This document shows positions 10,908-22,227 of a DNA stretch of 64,000 nucleotides, piece after piece. The stretch's first letter is position 1; the number at the start of each line of letters is the position of its first letter. The notes below the pieces were generated by a model, which was not told the origin of the DNA, searched no databases, and was given only the letters and a program-made list of their open reading frames with translations. The stretch spans positions 44,654,201 to 44,718,200 of the forward strand of contig OY821774.1 of assembly GCA_963682175.1 (NCBI GenBank), given 5' to 3'. Both the position numbers and the translations under genes were made by a program. The stretch comes from Triglochin maritima (taxonomy: Eukaryota; Streptophyta; Magnoliopsida; Alismatales; Juncaginaceae).

Positions 10908-12463
10908 CTAGCAAATTCTGCAATAGCAACTTAGGTGCATAGGCAAGGGACGCAAATGGAATCTGCACTTGCCACCCATCGGGAAGCCTTCATGGTGACA
11001 ATACTTTTTGCAAATCGAATTAATGAAACAAATCATGAATAGCTTGCATCTATGCTCTATTACGAAGCAATCATTCGTCTTGGCTGCAAATGACAGGCAC
11101 ATAAATATGAACATATAAAAATTCATGTACGAAGAATAATCTTTAAACTAAAATCTGAAATGCTTAAATTGAAACATATTAGAACAAATTTGGGCTGTTA
11201 TGGAAAACATTATCATCATATCCGAAAAAAATCATCTATTCCGGCACAGCTAGATCATGAATTACCTCGTGACCGGTCGTTGTAGATGTGCATGTTCATA
11301 CTAAGATTTGTATTGCTACCTGTTTTTGCAGCATCGCAATCTGTCATGGGACGGAATAAAGGAGTTTATTGGTACTAAAAAAATTATTTATTAGCTATCC
11401 TGGCGTTAGAAATGCTACTGCCAAAGGCTTTTTATACAATTGTGCCAAGATTGTTACCGTTTTCTCTCACTAAAGTTATGGTTATACTTAAATTTACCAA
11501 AGGACATTCACATATAAGCTTAAACAAGAATATGACATATATCGCTCTAAAGTATTTACAAACCACTGAAACATCTTGCATCCTCCCATACCTTTGCAAT
11601 GCTGTCTATTGATAATTATAGATCGTTTGTATTTTTTTCGTTTATTGAATAAGTCACGATGAATAATATAAGCCTAAACGATGGATAATGAATAAGTTCC
11701 AAAGTTGTAATTACCTAGGGGTCCGACGGCCAGAGCATTTATTTCTACATGAACAAATTAACTCGGTTAGTACAACAACTACAGAAGAAAAATTAAAAAA
11801 ACAATTAACGAAGGCATTTTTTTTCTCTCTCAATACTTCTCAGGAATTTACGTCGATTCTTGTACATAAAAGTGTTGCTTCTGAAAATCATCTGGAAGCT
11901 AAAAGTCTTGTTTTGCTCAACCTTTAACAACCCATTACCCTTACAAATAGTCCTCAAAATAATTAAGATTATACAATAAAAATAATTTTTAAACTCCAAA
12001 AAAAATATTTTTCAAGCATCAATTCTGAGTAAACCACAAAAAACACTTGTTTATTTCTTCGCTCGTTTTTTTAGGCTGGCCCCAATTGGGTACGTGCAAT
12101 GCACCTTCTGATTCATTGCAGCGAGAAAGCCAAATATAAGAAAATATTGTTATTTCTATGTACAAATAATTGCATTTCCTCCCTTCTTGAACGACCACCA
12201 AAAGCAATAAATTCTGAAACGAAACATAAACCTTGAAACTTTGTTTTCAAGAAATATAAATTCCAAGGTAGTAAAGCTTAACCAACTTCTCCCGTAGGCA
12301 GCATTTCACGTACATCAACAAGTTTATTTTACATGAATATGACGAAACATAGAGGATAAAGAAAATTACTAAATGCCAGTGTTGTAAATTAACCTAAAGT
12401 TAGCACCAAAACAAGCACAAGGATGAAATAGAAGAAGGTAGTTGTTGCAACCCTTCTATCCAT
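10908..12463 (-). CDS. Secreted defensin-like (DEFL) peptide, about 106 aa
   Basis: Exons by inspection are 12394-12463 (signal peptide MDRRVATTTFFYFILVLVLV...), 11266-11340 (linker rich in Asn, Ser and Met) and 10908-11083 (cysteine module). All junctions are phase 1 with GT-AG sites. A fourth exon present in the sister genes survives at 12283-12309 and is in frame. Its acceptor reads AC instead of AG, so it is probably skipped; skipping keeps the frame. The C-terminal module is N-D-C-x6-C-x5-C-x5-C-x3-C-x10-C-x12-C-x1-C-x2-C with the gamma-core GGKCRF, giving nine cysteines where the plus-strand paralogues have eight. The product is expected to be secreted and disulfide-rich; its target is unknown. 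It is a paralogue of the genes at 621, 4453, 22228 and 37323. Confidence 0.75.
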
Positions 12464-12558
12464 TGCACTTACAATATCACTCATATGGTTACAATATGGG
12501 ATGTTCCAGATATATGGGGTATGAAGTATGAACCTTCTTTGGCAATCGAAACAAAAAT

Positions 12559-12665
12559 GGATAAGTGCAACTAGTTACGTCCTTCCCTACATTTAGAGGA
12601 AACTATTAATGAAATTAATTACAATTAATGTAACGCTTGGGAGAAAAGTTTGAAATATGTTGACC
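12559..12665 (-). promoter_or_regulatory. Conserved upstream block with W-box core (copy 2)
   Basis: Same block as at 5401-5488: GGATAAGTGCA, then GAAATTAATTACAATTAATG, and ATATGTTGACC. It lies about 95 bp upstream of the start codon of the 10908-12463 gene. Confidence 0.45.
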
Positions 12666-12699
12666 AGATAAAGTGATTGTTAAAGTGAAAGACAAGATC

Positions 12700-13387
12700 A
12701 TTTATCTGCTTCAAATTGGATTTTGCCGGAACGGATTGACTCTAACCATTTTGCTAATCCAAAAAAAAAAAAACTTTGTGCACCCGAGTTGGGTTCAAGT
12801 ACCAGCTGGCTAAAAGAACTTAGGACGTGGACTTGAGCTGAAATTTTGAATTGACGGACCAAGAAACTATCTTACACATATCATATTAAGAGTTTAAATA
12901 AAATAAATAACCTAGGTACATAAATCTTTCTCCACTACTTAAATTCCAATACGAGACTAAAGAGTGAGAAAATTATACAAATGTTCCAACCAATAAATCT
13001 TAACATTAGATTTCCAATTGAATACTACATAATCTTAAACCGATATTCAATAGCCCAAGAACATGTTCATATTGACAACGTTGTTGTTTACTAATTAATG
13101 TAGAAATACTACAGTATCTAAAGCAAACACAAGCAAGAGACCGAAGAAAACTAGTAGGGCAGTTTTCTCCCTCAATTGTACAACCAAAAGCTATGCTATC
13201 AAAGGGAAGAGCAAACCAATATATAGGCTATTCATATGATATATAACATTAGTATTTTGTATATAGGCTATTCTAAAATATAAAAAGTTTATAACTATGT
13301 GCATAAGAACATATTTTGTATATAACATTAGTGTTTGTATTCATTTGAATTAGCAACTTACTCACGTGAAAGTTGCTTTTGATAACA
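12700..13387. other. Intergenic; possible signal-peptide relic
   Basis: Mostly AT-rich with no gene. On the minus strand around 13110-13180 a short hydrophobic reading (REKTALLVFFGLLLVFAL) resembles a signal-peptide exon of a small secreted protein, but it has no start codon and no partner exon. It may be another lost cysteine-rich peptide gene cut off from its rest by the adjacent Copia insertion. Confidence 0.25.
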
Positions 13388-13392
13388 AATTA

Positions 13393-13788
13393 TGTTAGAA
13401 AACCATAATCTCTCATAAACATTATTTATGAAACATACCTTAACGTGAAGAACCCATATTCGTACAACTATTAGACTAAGATCGTACCTCCAGCCATTTT
13501 GTCCAAGTCTCTGTCAATGTTTTGTTGTTGACGAATATGTGTATAGGAGTAGTCTTCTAGCCTTTCTCTATTCCTTAAAGTTGTTATCCAATGGAGAGAT
13601 CTTTACCACTATTTATAGATAGGCTAGGGACCAAGAAACTCCCACTAACCACCCAATAACTCCTTCCATTAGAGAGTAACCGTTTTTGGGTAGTTATGGA
13701 TTTAAATCTTTTCAAATTTAACGTATCCTTTCATGAAGGCATGCATTCCTTCATTAATCAGACATGTGGGCACATTAGTTTTCCAACA
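13393..13788 (-). repeat. Copia 3' LTR
   Basis: 396 bp from TGTTAG to CCAACA; downstream LTR with respect to the minus-strand coding direction. It is identical to the other LTR except for three substitutions (near 13531, 13707 and 13724). Confidence 0.93.
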
Positions 13789-14262
13789 TTCTCCCACTTG
13801 ACCATATGTCTTGATTGAAAGTACAATAAGTGGTTTATAATCTTATTATGGCCATAAACTTTGTATACTAATTATTTATATAAAAGTCTCAATATACGAA
13901 TAATGGCGGTCATACCCTTTAAGCGAGTAATTCCTTCCATCAATTACGGACATGATATTTCATATAAATACTTTATGAGTTTCATAACTTTATAAATGAA
14001 CTTCCGATAAATTATTCATGGTCCACTTTACGCTTGACATTTACTGACTTTATGTGCACAAATAAAACATAAAATATATGTATTATATAATGTCAAACAT
14101 CCAAATGAGGTCCAGTTATACTACATAAGATCACTATCATACATCACATGTATTAATAAGTCCCATACGATCCACATGATCCTTAAAAACTTTAACCGGT
14201 AATCCTTTGGTCAAGGGATCGGCAACCATCAATTCGGTACCAATATGTTGCATGTCTATTTT

Positions 14263-17200
14263 TCAATCTTTGATATGACCTCTAACTGATAGATACTTTA
14301 TGTCTATATGTTTGCTACGACTACTGCTCTTATTATTCTTTGAAAAGAAAACTGCAGCCATGTTATCGTAGTAGATCCTTATTGGTCTCTCCACTGAGTC
14401 AATGACTCTCAAACCAGACAAAAAGTACTTTAACCAAATAGCTTGTGACGTGGCTCCATAGCATGCAATAAATTCCGCTTCCATCGTAAATGTTGCAACA
14501 ATACTTTGCTTAATACTTCTCCAAGATATCACACCACCAGCAAGTACAAATACATAGCCAGAAGTGGATTTCTTAGAATCACGACACCCTCCGAAATCTG
14601 AATCTGAATAGCCAGTGACTTCCAAATGATCTGAATGCTTGTATGTGAGCATATAGTTCTTTGTTCCTTGAAGATATCGCATAACCTTCTTTGCAACTTT
14701 CCAATGATCAAGGCCTGGATTACTTTGATATCTGCCCAACATTCCAACTGCGTATGCTATATCGGGTCTTGTACAAACCTGAGCATACATAAGTTTCCCT
14801 ACAGCAGAAGCATAGGGTATATTGTCCATTTCTTTAGACTCTAATGAGTTGCGTGGACATTGTTCCAAACTGAATTTATCTCCTTTGACAATAGGAGCTG
14901 GAGTAGGTGAGCAATTTTGCATCCTAAAACTTTCCAAAATCCTTTCAATGTAGGCTTTTTGAGATAAACCTAATGATCGTTGTGATCTATCTCTATGAAT
15001 CTCTATGCCAAGAACATAAGAGGCTTCACCCATATCCTTCATCTCAAATTTTTGGGAAAGAAAATCTTTAGTGTTATGAAGTAAACCCATGTCACTACTT
15101 GCAAGTAAAATGTCATCCACATATAGAATCAAAAATATAAATTTGCTCCCACTCACTTTAAGATATACACATTGATCCATGATGTTCTCAATAAAACCAA
15201 AAGAGCTAATCACATCGTGAAATTTTGTATACCACTGGCGGGACACTTGTTTGAGTCCATATATTGACCTATTTAACTTGCAAACTAGGTTATCATTTCT
15301 ACAAAAACCTTCTGGTTGCTTCATGTATACTTCTTCCTCAAGATCCCCATTTAGAAAGGCAGTTTTGACATCCATTTGATGTAATTCCATGTCAAAATGA
15401 GCTACCAATGCCATGATTATTCTAAAAGAATCCTTCATAGAGACTGGAGAGAATGTTTCGTTATAATCAATGCCTTCCTTTTGTGTGAAACCCTTGGCCA
15501 CCAATCTTGCTTTATATCGTTCAATATTACCAAAAGCATCTTTTTTAGTTTTAAAGACCCACTTACAACCTATAGTTGTTGCATTTTGTGGTAATTCAAC
15601 GAGAGTCCAAACTTTATTATTGGCCATGGATTCCATTTCTTCTTTCATAGCATTGTACCACAATTGAGATTTTTCTCCATTCATTGCTTGTGAAAATGTA
15701 ATGGGATCATTAATGATATCAACACCAGCATCAATATCATGTAAGTATACGACATAATCATCAAAAGTTGTCGGCTTCCTCATTCTCGAAGATCTTCTTA
15801 ATTCAACTGTTTCATCCAAATTAACTGGATTTTGGTGAGTGGCCCCGTCAGTTGAATTCTCGCGATGTGGAATAGCAAGAATTTGTTCCTCATGAGTTAA
15901 TTCGTCTCTTAAATGATCATTTTGAATCATGACAAATGGACTATCTTTAGAAAGAGGACTCTCTTCTTCGATTTCCTCAAATTGAACATTACGAGGTAAA
16001 TCATTTCCACAATCTTCAATATCTTCAAGAAATTTAGCATTTCTTGCTTCAACAACCGAGGGTGTGTGAGTAGGACAGTAGAATCTAAACCCTTTTGAAT
16101 TCATTGCATAACCAAGAAAGTAGCCACTAGTTGTACGAGGATCTAATTTCTTTATGTTCGGGTTATAGATCCTTACTTCTACAGGACAACCCCAAATGTG
16201 TAAATGTCTTAAACTAGGTTTCCGACCAACCCACAATTCATAAGGTGTCTTTTGAACAACCTTTGATGGTACCCTATTTAAGACATAAATGGCAGTCTTT
16301 AAAGCCTCACTCCAAAACTTTAGTGGAAGATTAGATGCACTCATCATGCTTCTTACCATGTCCATAAGCGTCCTATTTCGTCTTTCCGCCACACCATTTT
16401 GTTGTGGTGTTCCTGGCATGGTGTATTGTGCAACAATACCCTCTTCTTCAAGGAATTTTGCGAATGGTCCTGGTGCTTGACCTTTTTCAGTGTATCTTCC
16501 AAAATATTCCCCACCTCTATCTGACCTTACAACCTTTATTTTTTGTTCATATTGTTTCTCTACTTCTGTTTTGAATACTTTAAAAGCTTCTATGGCTTCT
16601 GATTTTTCAAATAATAAATAGAGATACATGTATATTGTATGGTCATCAATAAAAGAGATAAAATATCTTTGTCCATTCAAACAAGGTGTAGGAGATGGGC
16701 CCCATATATCCGTATGTATAATCTCTAATTTATTAATGCTCCTAATTGCTCCTTTTGTGGATTTATTAGTTGTCTTTCCCTTTATACAACCAATACAAGT
16801 GTCAAAATCAGTGAAGTCAAGAGAATGTAAAACTCCATCATCCACTAATCTTTTCACACGTTGGATAGAGATATGGCATAATCTCTTGTGGCACAATTTA
16901 GAAGAATCTTCATTAATGATACATCTTTTAATACCACCATTTTGATGCAACGTGGTAAGACTATGCTCAAGTGTGGGATCCAAACACAACTTATACAAAC
17001 CATCTTGTCTTTTTCCATATCCAACACAAACATTGTCTTTGATAAATTCAAAGGTTCCATTATCAATGCCAAATTTATAACCAAATTCATCAAGTTTGGA
17101 TACAGAGATCAAGTTTCTTGAAAAAGACGGTACATAAAAAGTGTTCATAAGATCTAATACATATCCATTATCTAACACTAATCTACTCATGCCCACAGCT

Positions 17201-17289
17201 TCTACTTTTGAACTGATCCGATTTCCTGAAAAGATGACTTGTTCATTCCCCTTTGGTTTCCTCTGCTTTAGGAAGCCCTTTCTTCTCAA
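14263..17289 (-). CDS. Copia pol polyprotein (integrase, RT, RNase H)
   Basis: One open frame of 1008 codons. In order: a pre-integrase zinc-binding HHCC (H134, H139, C165, C168), an integrase core with D194, D257 (RSDRGGEY) and E302 (AERRNR), a Copia reverse transcriptase with YVDD at 723-726, and RNase H with D896, E937 and D975. Together these copy the RNA into cDNA and insert it. Upstream it should continue from gag in one frame; here a frameshift separates them, so the true start lies before the Met used here. It ends at VRGHIKD followed by TGA, where continued reading gives the conserved family tail (I-G-T-E-L-M-V-A-D-P-L-T-K), so TGG to TGA has cut the last few dozen residues. The usual pre-integrase LWHKRLGHIS reads LCHKRLCHIS here. 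Confidence 0.93.
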   Translation of the reverse strand: MRRKGFLKQRKPKGNEQVIFSGNRISSKVEAVGMSRLVLDNGYVLDLMNTFYVPSFSRNLISVSKLDEFGYKFGIDNGTFEFIKDNVCVGYGKRQDGLYKLCLDPTLEHSLTTLHQNGGIKRCIINEDSSKLCHKRLCHISIQRVKRLVDDGVLHSLDFTDFDTCIGCIKGKTTNKSTKGAIRSINKLEIIHTDIWGPSPTPCLNGQRYFISFIDDHTIYMYLYLLFEKSEAIEAFKVFKTEVEKQYEQKIKVVRSDRGGEYFGRYTEKGQAPGPFAKFLEEEGIVAQYTMPGTPQQNGVAERRNRTLMDMVRSMMSASNLPLKFWSEALKTAIYVLNRVPSKVVQKTPYELWVGRKPSLRHLHIWGCPVEVRIYNPNIKKLDPRTTSGYFLGYAMNSKGFRFYCPTHTPSVVEARNAKFLEDIEDCGNDLPRNVQFEEIEEESPLSKDSPFVMIQNDHLRDELTHEEQILAIPHRENSTDGATHQNPVNLDETVELRRSSRMRKPTTFDDYVVYLHDIDAGVDIINDPITFSQAMNGEKSQLWYNAMKEEMESMANNKVWTLVELPQNATTIGCKWVFKTKKDAFGNIERYKARLVAKGFTQKEGIDYNETFSPVSMKDSFRIIMALVAHFDMELHQMDVKTAFLNGDLEEEVYMKQPEGFCRNDNLVCKLNRSIYGLKQVSRQWYTKFHDVISSFGFIENIMDQCVYLKVSGSKFIFLILYVDDILLASSDMGLLHNTKDFLSQKFEMKDMGEASYVLGIEIHRDRSQRSLGLSQKAYIERILESFRMQNCSPTPAPIVKGDKFSLEQCPRNSLESKEMDNIPYASAVGKLMYAQVCTRPDIAYAVGMLGRYQSNPGLDHWKVAKKVMRYLQGTKNYMLTYKHSDHLEVTGYSDSDFGGCRDSKKSTSGYVFVLAGGVISWRSIKQSIVATFTMEAEFIACYGATSQAIWLKYFLSGLRVIDSVERPIRIYYDNMAAVFFSKNNKSSSRSKHIDIKYLSVRGHIKD

Positions 17290-18018
17290 GCCACTTCTTA
17301 TATTTAAGGCATTCTTTCTTCAAATGTCCTTTTTTTCTTGCAGAAGAAGCATGAAAGCTTACGTTCTGCGTGTCCTTCCTTGTAGACTTTTGATATGCCT
17401 TTACCTTTCTTTGACTTATGCTTGAAATGTGCTGCTAGATGACCACTTTCCATTTTTTTCATTCTTTAACCTTTCTTCCTCTTGTACACACATTGCCAAT
17501 AGTTCATTAATGGTCCAATTTTCTTTATGTGTGTTATATGAAATCTTAAAAGGACCATACTCATTAGGAAGAGAATTTAGAATGAAAGTAACAAGAAATG
17601 ACTCAGAAAATTCAACCTTCAGGGAGTTGAGTTGAGATGCAATGTCCCTCATTTCCATGATGTGTTCACGAACACTATTCGAGTTGTTGAACTTCATGCT
17701 TGAAAGTTTTTTCATCAAAGTGTTTGCCTGTGCTTTATCAGATTTTGCAAACTGTTCCTCGATGGCTTTCATCAAATCTTTAGCCTTAGTGCACTCCAGG
17801 ATAGAACCTCGAATTACTTTACTTATGTGGGTCTTTATTTGCATTAAACTTAAGCGATTGGATCGCTCCCACTTTTCATAGAGGTTCTTTTCAGATGGCG
17901 TACTCGTTTCCGTTGGAACAGATGGTTCATCCATACGAAATGCCAAGTCCATGTCCATACACCCAAGTGCCAACATAACCCTTTCTTTCCATTCAGAAAA
18001 ATTGTCCCCAGTCAACAT
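17290..18018 (-). pseudogene. Copia gag, frameshifted twice
   Basis: The open part (17416-18018, from MLTGDNFSEWKERV) is a UBN2-type Copia capsid region. After RLKNEK the frame breaks at a run of seven A (plus strand 17453-17459). The expected continuation (a basic linker and a CCHC zinc knuckle C-F-F-C-K-K-K-G-H-L-K-K-E-C) is present in the neighbouring frame, and is broken again at another run of seven A (17330-17336). Removing one base from each run would restore gag-pol continuity, so both are single-base gains in homopolymers, either real mutations or sequencing errors. No ATG upstream of MLTG is in frame. Confidence 0.8.
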
Positions 18019-18748
18019 TGGAACATTAGAAGTACTATAGGCAGAAGTAATTGCTGCAAAAGAATTTAAATATTGTCATGCTATTATTATATATACTTAA
18101 CATTTTGATTCAACCAATGTCAAAATCAAATAGAAATAAATTCAGATCTCCCTTTGGGCAAAAATTGCATTCACGCACTGAATTTAAAAACTTTATGAAC
18201 AAAAACTATTGAAAGTATCAATCATGAAATCATTCAAACCTTTGGGAATAGAATTTATCCAATCTTGACACATATATTCAATATTTTCATCTAATTAATT
18301 TATAAACATAACTACTTCCCTTTTGGGTAGAGCAATTTTGTTCATAAATTAATTACAATTTTGATGTCATTTCCTATATGAATGATAATATCATTCACAT
18401 TAAAATAGAATAGGATGCTTTGGCTACTCCTAGAACACTTTAATATTCTTAACAATATGAAATGACATCATAAGCATCACACTAAATTCACTTTACATTT
18501 GTAGAAATAATAATAAATTGTGTACCTCCTTAGTAAACTTCATCACTAACAGAGTAGTAGACATATATTAAAAATGTTAATTAATTTCAATATAACATCA
18601 AATACATGTGAAACCAACACGTACGGAGTTACAGATGTTGAATCAAACATCATAGAAATATTTCCACCCACCGCATCAATTTACAAGCATAACAATCAAG
18701 AAACAAAAACTGGACAACATGGAATGGAATCTGTGCTCTGATACCAAC

Positions 18749-19144
18749 TGTTAGAAAACCATAATCTCTCATAAACATTATTTATGAAACATACCTTAAC
18801 GTGAAGAACCCATATTCGTACAACTATTAGACTAAGATCGTACCTCCAGCCATTTTGTCCAAGTCTCTGTCAATGTTTTGTTGTTGAAGAATATGTGTAT
18901 AGGAGTAGTCTTCTAGCCTTTCTCTATTCCTTAAAGTTGTTATCCAATGGAGAGATCTTTACCACTATTTATAGATAGGCTAGGGACCAAGAAACTCCCA
19001 CTAACCACCCAATAACTCCTTCCATTAGAGAGTAACCGTTTTTGGGTAGTTATGGATTTGAATCTTTTCAAATTTAACGGATCCTTTCATGAAGGCATGC
19101 ATTCCTTCATTAATCAGACATGTGGGCACATTAGTTTTCCAACA
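18749..19144 (-). repeat. Copia 5' LTR
   Basis: 396 bp, the upstream LTR with respect to the coding direction, adjoining the Met-tRNA primer-binding site. It carries the element's promoter by position; a TATA-like CTATTTATAGAT is present in both LTRs. Confidence 0.93.
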
Positions 19145-19385
19145 AATTATTCATAGATATCGAATTTCAAACTGCCACAGGGGATTTGAAAATTCTCATA
19201 ATATTTCATTTTTAAACACGTTATCATTTCAACTAGAGATACAATAGTGGCGTGTGAGATTTTGTGAAAAATATTGAAAATGTTATGACAAACTAGTTTG
19301 GTCAGTTTTTGTTGTAGGAAAGACTTCCTAACCGAGGTTATATAGCAGTCTGATACTATTTAGGGGCTAGAATCTTTAAATACAT

Positions 19386-20163
19386 GGCCATGTTTGGATG
19401 ATTGGTTTTGGAATCTAATTTCTTTAAAAAAACTGATTACGTGATTTGATGTTCTGAAACCAGTGTTTGTGAAGAGTTGTTACCGACTTACCATGTGTTT
19501 GGGTGAGGAAATAACAAACGGGTAAACGAAAGTTTAATCATACTTAAATTACACTAATATCCTTCGTGTCCTTTCATCTTCTTCTTCCTCCTTAAACACT
19601 CAACCCTTCTTCCATCCTCACTTTTCTCCATCCCTTCTCCGGGTCCGACCATACTTTCAGACAAACGCCAACGTCCGGAGGAGTGATGGTCGGGGGAAGC
19701 GCTAGAAGACCTCTACGCTGAAGGGAGAGAGGGACTCAACAATGTACCTTCGGGAGGTCCTCAAAAAGGGAAGATGGTGGTGCCAGAATTTGGTCGCTTG
19801 AGAGTCATTGTAGGGGTTGGTGAGGAGGAGTAATGGGGTGTTGGGTTAAACCTTACTCATGTTTGGGGGATACGGGCTGAGAATTAAAATTTCAACAATG
19901 ACATTTTTGGGTAAAGATACGATGGCAGTTCAAGTAAATTATTACTAGTGGAGGGGCATTAAAGAAACTTTATGTGTGGGGCCCACCATAAACTTGTAAA
20001 AACTGGTCCCCTCGTGTTTCTTGATCCATGGGTTAAATTTGAAAAACCCAATTTCGCAAACACTAATTATTGTTAAAGAAGCTGGAATGTTTAGATGGAG
20101 TTTGGAGTGAATATTAGTTTCTCCAAGAAATCACTGTTTAAAACCAACCGTCCAAACAGACCC
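19386..20163. mobile_element. Putative non-autonomous DNA transposon with terminal inverted repeats
   Basis: The left end GGCCATGTTTGGATGATTGG and the reverse complement of the right end, GGGTCTGTTTGGACGGTTGG, match at most positions, and both continue into TTTT. The GGNCTGTTTGGA type of terminus is common in plant miniature elements. No coding capacity is visible and no clear target-site duplication was found, so the boundaries are tentative. Confidence 0.45.
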
Positions 20164-20240
20164 TAATGTTTACACAGTTGCAGTCTGATGGATCTACGTT
20201 TAGGCTTGTGGAGTTGTGGGGGTTATGGGTATGGCCTATA

Positions 20241-21071
20241 ATTAGGGGTAGGGGTGAGCAAAATTCGGTCCGGTCCGGACACCCGGACCGAACCGGACCG
20301 AATTTTTTCGGTCCGGTCTTCGGTCCACAAAATTTTGGAAATTCGGTCTTCGGTCCGGACCGGACCGAAAATTTAAGGGGAAAATTCGGGTTTTGGACCG
20401 ACCCGGACCGGACCGGACCGGACCGAACCTATTCGGTCCGGTCTTCGGTCCGGACTTCCCGAAAATTCGGGTTTCGGTCCGGTCCGGTTCGGTCCGGTCC
20501 TGGACCGAAGCTCACCCCTAATTAGGGGTGAAAACGAAGCAGATGTGTCGGTATCCGAATTCGAATCCGTTTTTTTTTCTCGAATCCGAATTCGAATTCG
20601 AATCCAATCAAATTTATGAGAGAGAGATCCGAATTCGTATCCGTCGAATTCGGATCCGAATTCGAATAAATTTGCATCCGAATCAAGTTTAAAATTCATT
20701 CCAAATTAGGATATCCGAATTCGTTAAAAAATCCGAATAGACTTAAAAATATTTTTTGATTGATCTAAACAAGAATAAATTTCAGCCATTTACTTTTTGC
20801 CTACATGAAAAAATATTAAATATAATATAAATAAGATAATTTAATTCATATATATTGTATATTTTTTATTTATTTATATGTGCATATAAAATACGAAGCA
20901 GATATTATTCGAATCGGATGTACTAATATCCATATTCGCTTCATTTTTTTACGGATGTTTATATCCGAATACAAATTCGGATGCGAATTTTTTTTTTCTC
21001 GGATAAATCTTTTGATTTCGAATACGGAGTCGGTCAGATTGACAGATTTCGGACACAAAGTTTTACCCCTA
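20241..21071. mobile_element. hAT-type miniature element, interrupted near its left end
   Basis: The outer element begins with TAGGGG (20243-20248), resumes after the nested insertion with GTGAAAACG (from 20529) and ends CGTTTT-like ...GTTTTACCCCTA at 21071. The termini TAGGGGTGAAAAC and TAGGGGTAAAAC (reverse complement of the right end) are inverted repeats of hAT type. Subterminal ATCCGAATTCGAAT-like repeats fill both ends, and there is no transposase. With the insertion removed, the left flank CCTATAAT and the right flank CCTTTATT agree at 6 of 8 positions, consistent with an old 8-bp duplication. Confidence 0.65.
20249..20520. mobile_element. Nested 272-bp hAT miniature element
   Basis: The termini are TAGGGGTGAGC and its exact reverse complement GCTCACCCCTA. 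Perfect 8-bp duplications ATTAGGGG lie at 20241-20248 and 20521-20528. The interior is a dense array of CGGTCCGGACCG-like units. It lies inside the left terminal repeat of the outer element. Confidence 0.88.
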
Positions 21072-22227
21072 CCTTTATTACCCCCAACTAGACCCATTTA
21101 TACCCGTACTGCCTTCTCCCAAGGTAAGTAAACCTCTTGAAAATATGTCTTTGAAACATAATTTCCAAGTCATTATTCAATAAGGCTCTTTAATAGTGTG
21201 TGTTTAAAAAAAATTGAGTCACTTTTTTAAAAGCATCATTAAATATTAATCAAGTTACTTTAAAATAAGCGTCTTGAATAATTATCTTTAAAACATAATT
21301 TCCAAGACACTTTTACAACAAAAAAATGTATTTATAAGCTTTTAAAGATACTTTTCATGAAGTGTATTTAAAATTTTGTTTAAATTTGAATATTGTGGTA
21401 GTGCACTGTACAAATCTTTTTGCAATATTTTTGTTTTCAAGCACACCGTAAAGTTTTGGAATCCTTACCCAACATTCATTTGTAGTGTTAGATTTCGTTT
21501 CTGCGTCACGTCAGCCAAAGCAGATTAAATTTATACTTATGGAAGCAATGCCACTTATGTTCCTATCCTTTTTACTTGTATAGGCTTAAATAACAAAGAT
21601 AGCCTACAGTCAAATTAATTTTCTTACAAACTTCATTAAGGTGATCGCATTGTGAAATCGAAATATAAGTGCAATTTATTACTATTAAAAATATTTTTAT
21701 TTTACAGAACTATTATACCGTAACACAGTAGGTAATGGGAGGAGAGAATAAAAAAATTGAATTTATACACTTGTCTCTCTTTCCGGGTTCTCAATTATGT
21801 TATATTTGCCTGCCTTAAAATAATTTTTTTGAATTGTAAAAAATAATATTATAACAAAATACAGTACAGTGCAAACACCATATTGTCCCCAAAAGAAAGC
21901 TGAAATTTAAGGCAAACTTAAAACCTCGAACTGTACTGTATCTTGTATCGCTTGGTGTTGGTGTATGGAATGGGTAGAGAATGTTTAGACGGGTAAAAAT
22001 TCTGAGCGAAAAAAACTTTTGTATATCCTAAGTTTCCCTTTCTATTATCTTTACTTGTACCCGTATTAAATGTTATCCTGAAATGTAACAAATCATACTT
22101 TGTGTGCGTAAATTCATAGCCTTAGAAAAAAAGTTCTTCAGCAAGTATGGGTATGCACCCAAATTTATTGAGAATGGTATTATTCTTATCACTTATTCTA
22201 AGCATCATTCCCGTTTCTTGAATCACA
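21072..22227. other. Intergenic, nothing recognised
   Basis: AT-rich. A short direct repeat (AACATAATTTCCAAG near 21156 and 21292) is present. No gene, RNA or transposon terminus is recognised. Confidence 0.4.

Larger units (their letters stand above)
10290..12670. repeat. Segmental duplication unit B (paired with 3780-5490)
   Basis: Second copy of the DEFL-bearing unit, carrying the better-preserved gene at 10908-12463. The order and orientation of conserved blocks are the same as in unit A. The solo-LTR nest separates the two copies. Confidence 0.7.
13393..19144 (-). mobile_element. Complete Copia LTR retrotransposon
   Basis: Two 396-bp LTRs (13393-13788 and 18749-19144) begin TGTTAGAAAA and end TTTTCCAACA. 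The target-site duplication is AATTA (13388-13392 and 19145-19149). Next to the right LTR, read on the minus strand, is a primer-binding site TGGTATCAGAGC complementary to initiator Met-tRNA (about 18735-18746). Gag and pol read on the minus strand in Copia order: capsid, zinc knuckle, integrase, reverse transcriptase, RNase H. By eye the LTRs differ at only 3 of 396 positions, so insertion was recent. Two frameshifts in gag and a premature stop at the end of pol mean that this copy is probably not autonomous. Confidence 0.95.

Noticed and set aside
20166..20699. Open frames with RTGPNRTGP-like repeats
   Set aside because: These are translations of the CGGTCCGGACCG array of the 272-bp hAT miniature element.
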